Part shown: in pieces, positions 58,555-64,000 of the stretch
How positions within the stretch are numbered: position 1 is the first letter of the stretch
How the letters are laid out: each line of letters begins with the position of its first letter
Source of the DNA: Mycolicibacterium parafortuitum
Lineage (GTDB): Bacteria > Actinomycetota > Actinomycetes > Mycobacteriales > Mycobacteriaceae
DNA: 64,000 bases
Direction of reading: 5' to 3'
NCBI RefSeq assembly: GCF_010725485.1
Contig: NZ_AP022598.1
Coordinates: 3,720,001-3,784,000 of the forward strand
The notes under the pieces: generated by a model
Told to the model about the DNA's origin: nothing
The model's input: only the letters and a program-made list of their open reading frames with translations
The model's database searches: none
Position numbers and translations under genes: made by a program

Positions 58555-60035
58555 CGGGAGTTCAGTTCGCTGATGAGTTCGCGGCGTAGTACTTTGCCGG
58601 TCGCGTTGGTGGGTAGTTGGTCCCGGAAGATCACCCGGTCGGGGGTGCGGGACCCTCGTAGCTGGGATCGTACGTGGGCGCGTAGCTCTTCGGGGTCGGG
58701 CTGGGCGCCGTGGTGGGCGACTACGACGGCGACGATGATCTGGCCCCATTGCGGGTCGTCGGCGCCGACGACGGCACAGTCGCGCACGTGGGGGTGTTCG
58801 ACGAGGACGTCCTCGATTTCGGCGGGGGCGATGTTCTCTCCGCCGCGGATGATGGTGTCGTCGGAGCGGCCGCCGATGAACAGGTAGCCCTGCTCGTCGA
58901 GGTAGGCGACGTCTTTGGTGGGGAACCAGCCGTTTGCGTCGAGCACGGAGCCGATGCCGGTGTATTTGCCCGATACCTGCTCGCCGCGCACGTACAGCTC
59001 GCCGGGTTCGTTGGGGCCGAGTACGGTGCCGTCGTCGGCGCGGATCTGGACTTCGACGCCGGGGACGGGTTGGCCGACCGAACCGAGGCGGCGCATCGCG
59101 GCGTCGTCGGTGGCGGCCACGGCGGCGCGGTGGTCGTCGGGGGTGAGCACCGCGATCGTCGAGCTGGTTTCGGTCAGCCCGTAGGCGTTGACGAAGCCGA
59201 CGTCGGGCAGTAGCGAGAGTGCTTTGCGGACCAGCGGCAGCGGGACTTTCGAGCCACCGTAGGCCAGGGTGCGCAAGGTGGGCAGCGCGGTGTGGGTGGT
59301 TTCCAGCACGGTGACGATGCGGTCGAGCATGGTGGGCACCACGGTGGCGGAGGTGACGGCTTCAGCGGCGACGAGGTCGACCCAGCGCTGGGCGTCGAAA
59401 TGGCGCAGGTACACCATCTTGCGGCCGGCGTAGAGGTTCGACAGTGCGGCGCTGACTCCGGCGATGTGATACGGCGGGACGCAGATCAGTGCGGCGTCGT
59501 CGGGTTCGGCGGAGGCGAACTCGACGGTGCCCATGATGTAGCTGGTCAGGTTGGTGTGGCTGAGCTCGACGGCCTTGGGTGTGGAGGTGGTGCCGGAGGT
59601 GAACAGCACGACGCCGACCGAGTCTGGGTCGGCGAACTGGGCGGCGGGTTCGGCGGTGCGTGCCGCGGTGAGGAATTCGGCTGAACCGATGGTGCGGTAG
59701 CTGTCACCGACCGCGTCGCGGTATTCGTCGTCGACGACGACCAGCGGGTCGGGCAATCGGTCCAGCAGCGCGCGCAGGCCTTCGGCGGAGAGTCGGTAGT
59801 TCAGCGGGGTCACCGGGATCGCCGCGCGTGCGGAGGCGAACAACAGCAGCGGCAGCATGGCCCCGCCGGTGCCGACGTAGGCGAGGTGGCGGGCCCCGGA
59901 GGCGGTGATCACGCCGGCGCCGCCGTCGGCCAGCGCGTTCAATTCGGCGGTGCTCAGCCGTAACTCGTCGCAGACCAGCGCGGTCCGGTCGGGATCGGTG
60001 TCGGCGGCCATCTCCAACAACAACGAAATACTCAT
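58551..60035 (-). CDS. Acyl-CoA synthetase (AMP-forming, FadD-like)
   Basis: A 494-residue ANL-superfamily ligase from ATG 60035. Motifs: VVLFTSGTTSTPKAVELSH (P-loop, about 148-166), YGLTETSST near 277, GRSDDTIIRGGENIAPAEIE near 395-414, and the catalytic Lys in NATGKVLRREL near the C-terminus. It activates a carboxylic acid to acyl-AMP and then acyl-CoA. The start and end form 4-nt overlaps with the SDR and thioesterase genes, so the set is tightly coupled. Chain type is unknown. Confidence 0.93.
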   Translation of the reverse strand: MSISLLLEMAADTDPDRTALVCDELRLSTAELNALADGGAGVITASGARHLAYVGTGGAMLPLLLFASARAAIPVTPLNYRLSAEGLRALLDRLPDPLVVVDDEYRDAVGDSYRTIGSAEFLTAARTAEPAAQFADPDSVGVVLFTSGTTSTPKAVELSHTNLTSYIMGTVEFASAEPDDAALICVPPYHIAGVSAALSNLYAGRKMVYLRHFDAQRWVDLVAAEAVTSATVVPTMLDRIVTVLETTHTALPTLRTLAYGGSKVPLPLVRKALSLLPDVGFVNAYGLTETSSTIAVLTPDDHRAAVAATDDAAMRRLGSVGQPVPGVEVQIRADDGTVLGPNEPGELYVRGEQVSGKYTGIGSVLDANGWFPTKDVAYLDEQGYLFIGGRSDDTIIRGGENIAPAEIEDVLVEHPHVRDCAVVGADDPQWGQIIVAVVVAHHGAQPDPEELRAHVRSQLRGSRTPDRVIFRDQLPTNATGKVLRRELISELNSR

Positions 60036-60787
60036 GAGCTCATCGGGGCCGCAGGAGATTTGAGCGTGAGATTGTCGAGTCCGATGTCGGGATTCGCCAG
60101 GGCACTGGCGAAGATGCCGGCCAGGGTGTTCGCCACACCTTCCGGTGTCATGTGGGTCGCCGGGACCAGTCCCCGGGCGATCCACTCACCGGCGACGACG
60201 CCGAGCAAGTCAGGATCGAAATCGGAGATGAAATCCGTCGGCACCGTTGCTCCCACCTCGACGCAACTGAAGCGGTACCCGGGGTGCTCCAGTCGCCACG
60301 CCACCAGACTGCGCTCCATCGCTGCTTTACTCGCCGAATATGCACCGAGTGCGCGATGGGGGTGGCGGACGGAGTCTGACGACAACGCGGCGACGACCGC
60401 TGACGGCGCGAGTATCGGCAGGTGCGCTCGAATGACCTGGTGAACCCCGATCACGTTGGTGGTCAGGACCTTTGTCCAGTCATCGACGTCGACCTCGGCG
60501 AACGGTTTGAGCGGCGCGAACCCGGCGCTGATCACCAGAAGGTCCACCTCGCCGAGAGTTTCGGCCGCGACACAGCCGACCCGGGCGCAATCGTCCGGAT
60601 CCCGGATATCGGCCGAGACCGACTCCGCGGGAGTCGCGCCGCCGAACATATCCGAAGACAGTTCGCGCCGTGCGACCGCGACGAGCCTGGCGCCCTCGGC
60701 CAGTGCAGTCGCGGCGAACGCCCGCCCGATCCCGGCTGAGGCACCGACGACGACGACACGCTTGTCCGCCAGCGACGTCCCCGTCAT
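60032..60787 (-). CDS. Short-chain dehydrogenase/reductase
   Basis: A 251-residue classical SDR: cofactor loop VVVGASAGIGRAF (11-23), NNAG region replaced by VISAGFAPL, catalytic Tyr-Lys in YSASKAAMER. Its first codon overlaps the ALDH stop (ATGA) and its stop overlaps the ligase start. It probably oxidises a hydroxyl group in the same pathway as the ALDH. The substrate is unknown. Confidence 0.9.
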   Translation of the reverse strand: MTGTSLADKRVVVVGASAGIGRAFAATALAEGARLVAVARRELSSDMFGGATPAESVSADIRDPDDCARVGCVAAETLGEVDLLVISAGFAPLKPFAEVDVDDWTKVLTTNVIGVHQVIRAHLPILAPSAVVAALSSDSVRHPHRALGAYSASKAAMERSLVAWRLEHPGYRFSCVEVGATVPTDFISDFDPDLLGVVAGEWIARGLVPATHMTPEGVANTLAGIFASALANPDIGLDNLTLKSPAAPMSS

Positions 60788-62253
60788 CGCGCACCGACAG
60801 CGATGGACTTGATCTCCAGATACTCCTCGAAGCCCGCCACGCCCATCTCCCGCCCGATCCCACTCTGCTTGTAGCCGCCGAAGGGCACGTCCATGCCGTA
60901 GAACACCCCACCGTTGACATTGACGGTGCCGGTGCGCATCCGGTCCGCCACAGCGCGTGCCCGCTCATCAGATGCGCTGACCACGGCCCCTGACAATCCA
61001 TACCGCGAGTTGTTCGCGATCCGCACCGCGTCGTCGTCGCCGTCGTGCGCGATCACCGCCAGGACCGGACCGAAGATCTCTTCCTGCGCCACCGTGGAAT
61101 CGGGATCGACATCGGTCAGCACGGTGGGTTCGACGAAATAGCCGGTCGGCAGGTGATCAGGAACACCGCCTCCGATCGCGACCGTAGCGCCTTCTTCGAT
61201 TCCCTTGTCGATGTAGCCCAGCACCCGACGGCGTTGTTCTTCGCGGATCAGAGGCCCCATCAGCACCGAGGGATCGGTGGGATCGCCAAAGGGCCAGCCT
61301 TTGAGCGCTTCGACGAGAGCGTCGACGCCCTCGCGGTAGCGGGACCGCGGAAGCAGGAGACGGGTGGTGTTGGCACAGCCCTGGCCCGCATGGGTGGTGG
61401 TCGCGAATGCCGCGGACGTGACGACCGAGCCGAGGTCAGCGTCATCGAGTGCGATGAGTGCAGACTTGCCGCCGAGTTCGAGGAAGACCTTCTTGATCGT
61501 GGGTGCGGCCGCGGTCATGATCTTGGTGCCTGTCGCGGTGGATCCGGTGAACGAGATCATGTCGACCCGCGGATCTTCGCAAAGTTGCTGACCCACAGCG
61601 TGATCGGCGGAGGTGACGACGTTGACGACACCGGCCGGGATGTCGGTGTGTTCGGCGATCAACCGCCCGAGCAGCGTTGCCCCGTACGGAGTGTCGGGTG
61701 CCGGTTTGAGCACCACGGTGTTCCCGGCGGCGAGCGCCGGAACCATCTTGGCCAGATTGATCTGAACGGGGTAGTTCCAGGGCGTGATGGCTCCGATGAC
61801 GCCGACAGGTTCGCGGCGAACGATCCGGTGGGTCTTCATCCCGAACGGCTCGGCAAGACCGAGGCTGGTCTCCCATTCGTAACTCTCGGCCAGGTCGGCC
61901 ACCCACGGCAGCCCCGCGACCGGGCTGTCCAGTTGGGGACCATAGGTCAGAGCGACCGGGCAGCCGACCTCGGCCACCGTAGTGGCGCGGAGATCGTCGG
62001 CGAACCTACCGAGAGCTTCGTGGAGTTGGCGGATGCAGCGCACGCGCATTTCGGGGGAGCGGGCCCATGCGGTGTCGTCGAACGCGCGGCGGGCCGCACC
62101 GATCGCGGCATCCATATCGACGGCGGTCGCATTCGCGACGGCGCCGATGACCTGCTCTGTCGCAGGGTTGACATTGTCGAAGGTCTCCCCGGACTCCGAC
62201 GGAACCAGCCGTCCGTCGATAAGCATGTTTCCTTCGGTCCAGAAACTGCTCAT
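60784..62253 (-). CDS. Aldehyde dehydrogenase
   Basis: A 489-residue NAD(P)-dependent ALDH. ITPWNYPVQINLAKMVPALAAGNTVVLKPAPDTP, the general-base Glu in FLELGGKSALI, and the nucleophile Cys in THAGQGCANTTR are all present. ATG 62253 is chosen because AGGAGAGGC precedes it; an earlier ATG at 62283 is less likely. It converts an aldehyde to the acid that the downstream ligase would activate. First gene of the ALDH-SDR-ligase-thioesterase unit, with an operator-like site 40 bp upstream. Confidence 0.94.
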   Translation of the reverse strand: MSSFWTEGNMLIDGRLVPSESGETFDNVNPATEQVIGAVANATAVDMDAAIGAARRAFDDTAWARSPEMRVRCIRQLHEALGRFADDLRATTVAEVGCPVALTYGPQLDSPVAGLPWVADLAESYEWETSLGLAEPFGMKTHRIVRREPVGVIGAITPWNYPVQINLAKMVPALAAGNTVVLKPAPDTPYGATLLGRLIAEHTDIPAGVVNVVTSADHAVGQQLCEDPRVDMISFTGSTATGTKIMTAAAPTIKKVFLELGGKSALIALDDADLGSVVTSAAFATTTHAGQGCANTTRLLLPRSRYREGVDALVEALKGWPFGDPTDPSVLMGPLIREEQRRRVLGYIDKGIEEGATVAIGGGVPDHLPTGYFVEPTVLTDVDPDSTVAQEEIFGPVLAVIAHDGDDDAVRIANNSRYGLSGAVVSASDERARAVADRMRTGTVNVNGGVFYGMDVPFGGYKQSGIGREMGVAGFEEYLEIKSIAVGAR

Positions 62254-62292
62254 GCCTCTCCTGACGTTCGCCACCGCGGACATGGAGAACAG

Positions 62293-62312
62293 TAATACAG
62301 GAGTTGTTCAAT
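62293..62312 (-). promoter_or_regulatory. Operator-like sequence before the ALDH operon
   Basis: On the minus strand it reads ATTGAACAACTCCTGTATTA, with AACA-N5-TGTA, 40-59 bp before the ALDH start. It matches the sequence upstream of the mycofactocin SDR (56459-56478) in 14 of the first 16 bases. It sits in the 89-bp gap directly after the TetR gene, whose product is the likely binder. Confidence 0.55.
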
Positions 62313-62342
62313 TGGATAGTAAACGGAGTTCGGTGATCCGCC

Positions 62343-62957
62343 CTAGCGCAAGCCGTTCACCGCGAACTTCTCCACGTACGCGCGGACCGTTTCGGGCTTG
62401 GACATGTCGAAGGTCTGTGCTTCGTTGACGGTCGAGAACGAGTAGATGATGCGGGCCAGCCATTCGCTGGCTGCGGTGACGTCGATTCCGGCGCCGACCT
62501 CCCCGCGCTGCTGGGCTTCGCGGACGTAGGGAACAAGGAAATTGGTGGAGCGCCGGACCGCCGAGTCGCCGTCGGCGATCATGTGGCGCATGAGTTCGGC
62601 ATCGTCAGCCATGAGCCTGTTGCGAGTGCGGTGGTCGAGCAGAATGGTCGCGTGCGTCTCGGCCATCGCGCCCAATTTTGCAGCCAGCGTTGTCTTCTTG
62701 GCCATCGCGGCCGCGACGAGTCGGTAGAACTTCTGCGCGCCGAACTCGATCGCGGCTTCGATCAACACGGTGCGGTCTTCGAAGTAGCGGTATACGGTGC
62801 CTCGTGAGACATTCGCCATCCGGGCGACATCCTGAACACTGGTGCGCTGGATGCCCAACTGGGTGAAGCACTGATTGGCGGCTTCGAGGATCTGATCGCG
62901 CCGGTCGACTTCATCCTGCTGGACGTCGACCTCAGCTGTCGCACGTGACGTTGCCAT
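62343..62957 (-). CDS. TetR-family transcriptional regulator
   Basis: A 204-residue repressor. The N-terminal helix-turn-helix is at about 22-65: RDQILEAANQCFTQLGIQRTS, VQDVARMANVSRGTVYRYF. The C-terminal ligand domain is variable. It lies between the acyl-CoA dehydrogenase gene and the ALDH operon on the same strand and probably controls both the operon and the SDR at 55554. An acyl-CoA or aldehyde intermediate is the likely inducer, which is inferred. Confidence 0.92.
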   Translation of the reverse strand: MATSRATAEVDVQQDEVDRRDQILEAANQCFTQLGIQRTSVQDVARMANVSRGTVYRYFEDRTVLIEAAIEFGAQKFYRLVAAAMAKKTTLAAKLGAMAETHATILLDHRTRNRLMADDAELMRHMIADGDSAVRRSTNFLVPYVREAQQRGEVGAGIDVTAASEWLARIIYSFSTVNEAQTFDMSKPETVRAYVEKFAVNGLR

Positions 62958-63110
62958 GACGCTCCTTGCCTGATGGGACGGGCCCGATGGGACGACTCTT
63001 CAGCCTCATCGCCAAGTTCACAATCGTACGCGACATCGCGACTCGGAGCGTATCGGCGTTCTGGGTGTGCGTCAGACTGTGAGGAAAGTCCCTCGAAACG
63101 TCATCAACAG

Positions 63111-63137
63111 TGAGACAGGTCATGCCTCTGTGTCTCA
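63111..63137 (-). other. Imperfect hairpin after the acyl-CoA dehydrogenase gene
   Basis: TGAGACA (63111-63117) pairs with TGTCTCA (63131-63137), with additional partial pairing inside the 13-nt spacer. It lies 20 bp after the stop of the dehydrogenase gene and before the TetR gene. There is no T-run, so it may be a processing or partial termination signal, or a dyad bound by a protein. Confidence 0.35.
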
Positions 63138-63156
63138 GGAGATTCGCCTCAACGCT

Positions 63157-64000
63157 TTACAGCCCGATGCGGTCGGCGAGCATCCGGCGGTGGTGGTCGG
63201 CGTCGCCGAGCAGGTGGGCGGAGGACTTGGCTCGTTTGAAATACAGGTGTGCGGGGTGCTCCCAGGTGAAACCGATACCGCCGTGCAACTGGATGTTCGC
63301 TGCAGCCGCCTTCGCGTACACCTCCGAGCAGTGCGCCTGGGCCAATGCCGCCGCCGCGGGGAACTCTGCGGGAAATGCGGTCGCGGCGTGCGCGGCGTAC
63401 TGCGCCGCGCCACGGGCTCCCTCGATGTCGAGCATCAGGTTCGCGCACATGTGCCGGATCGCCTGGAACGAGCCGATGGGTTTGCCGAACTGGTGGCGCA
63501 CCTTGACGTAGCCGACGGCCTGGTCCAGGCAGCGCTGGGCGCCCCCAACCTGTTCGGCGGCCAACGCGGCGGCGGCGAAGCTCAACGCACACTCCAGTCG
63601 CGTTTCGGAGATGTCCAGGCGTGCCGCGGGTGTCGACCGGAACTCGACGACGGCCTGGCGACGTGTCGCATCCAACGTCGACTGTGCCCGTCGGGTGCAG
63701 GAGGAGGCCTCGACGCAGAACACCCCGACGTCAGTGGCGGTGCGGGCCACGACCAGCAGGAGATCAGCTGACATCCCCTCGGGCACAAAGTGTTTCACCC
63801 CTTGGAGGATCCAGCCTCCGGAGGCCGGCTCGGCCCGCGTGGTGATGTCGCCGACGTTCCACCGCCCGCTGCGCTCGGTGAGTGCCAGAGTGGCGATGGT
63901 GTGTCCCGCCGCGATTCCGGGCAGGTGCCGCTTCTTGGCCTGCTCATCGTCGGACTCCACGAGGGTCCGTGCAGCCAGCACCGCCGACGCGAAGTAGGGC
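63157..64000 (-). CDS. Acyl-CoA dehydrogenase, C-terminal part (runs off the window)
   Basis: 281 codons are in the window; the 5' end lies beyond base 64000. Visible parts are the middle beta-domain (ALTERSGRWNVGD, LQGVKHFVPEG) and the C-terminal helical domain with RHQFGKPIGSFQAIRHMCANL and ANIQLHGGIGFTWEHPAHLYFKRA, typical of FadE-type FAD enzymes. This subgroup often acts in heteromeric complexes on steroid or branched acyl-CoAs, so a partner subunit may lie just outside the window. Same strand as the TetR gene, 199 bp upstream of it. Confidence 0.92.
   Translation of the reverse strand, partial: PYFASAVLAARTLVESDDEQAKKRHLPGIAAGHTIATLALTERSGRWNVGDITTRAEPASGGWILQGVKHFVPEGMSADLLLVVARTATDVGVFCVEASSCTRRAQSTLDATRRQAVVEFRSTPAARLDISETRLECALSFAAAALAAEQVGGAQRCLDQAVGYVKVRHQFGKPIGSFQAIRHMCANLMLDIEGARGAAQYAAHAATAFPAEFPAAAALAQAHCSEVYAKAAAANIQLHGGIGFTWEHPAHLYFKRAKSSAHLLGDADHHRRMLADRIGL

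Noticed and set aside
58555..58749. Longer N-terminus of the DUF427-thioesterase
   Set aside because: The extra residues are Arg/Pro-rich noise antisense-overlapping the ligase 3' end; the GTG at 58554 forms the usual GTGA overlap.

Overview
The window is high-GC actinobacterial DNA and almost certainly comes from a non-tuberculous, probably fast-growing Mycobacterium/Mycolicibacterium. The first 30 kb keep the gene order of the M. tuberculosis Rv2180c-Rv2143 block in mirror image: RNase AS, aroG, pknL, its DNA-binding substrate, mptA, idsA2, lppM, the Rv2170 acetyltransferase, then the whole dcw cluster. The PE_PGRS and neighbouring genes that lie between pbpB and murE in M. tuberculosis are absent. 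Many starts are GTG or TTG, and most genes within operons overlap by 4 nt (ATGA or GTGA).

Region by region. 1-9 kb: envelope and signalling genes, comprising a membrane protein, RNase AS, DAHP synthase, Ser/Thr kinase PknL with its divergent wHTH partner, and a leftward operon acetyltransferase-lppM-idsA2-mptA (lipomannan mannosylation and isoprenoid supply). 8.6-29.2 kb: a DUF3040 protein closed by the only convincing intrinsic terminator in the window, then mraZ-rsmH-ftsL-pbpB-murE-murF-mraY-murD-ftsW-murG-murC-ftsQ-ftsZ-pgeF-yggS-sepF-yggT-wag31, which builds lipid II and assembles the divisome and the polar growth scaffold. mraZ is preceded by a three-copy MraZ operator, and ftsZ, sepF and wag31 have their own upstream signals. 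29.2-33.7 kb: housekeeping and accessory enzymes (phosphoribosyltransferase, SRPBCC-epimerase fusion, glutamine amidotransferase-like protein, cytochrome P450).

33.8-41.2 kb: accessory DNA. A DUF222/HNH (13E12-type) nuclease has a consensus mycobacterial SOS box lying across its start codon. It is followed by a 480-bp AT-richer intergenic region and a 1,689-residue secreted mosaic protein (signal peptide, acidic linker, three copies of an unnamed FNP..DKLD repeat, four Calx-beta domains, a GH18 chitinase-like domain, two CBM2 modules). 41.2-48.6 kb: an amino-acid ABC importer operon ending in a fused class-V PLP enzyme/DauR-type regulator, then an FMN reductase, a glutaminase-STAS protein and an SGNH hydrolase. 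48.6-49.7 kb: an intact IS630-family element inserted exactly in the shared stop codons of two convergent genes. 49.7-55.5 kb: a CitA/CitB-like two-component system divergent from a tctCBA tricarboxylate transporter plus a universal-stress protein.

55.5-64 kb: a catabolic cluster with a mycofactocin-type SDR, a decayed P450, a SnoaL-like protein, and a leftward operon acyl-CoA dehydrogenase / TetR / aldehyde dehydrogenase / SDR / acyl-CoA ligase / DUF427-thioesterase. A shared near-palindromic sequence upstream of both the ALDH operon and the mycofactocin SDR suggests that they form one regulon, presumably oxidising an alcohol or aldehyde substrate to an acyl-CoA. The most unusual items are the PLP-enzyme/DauR fusion in its transporter operon, the mosaic surface protein, and the IS insertion that regenerates three stop codons.
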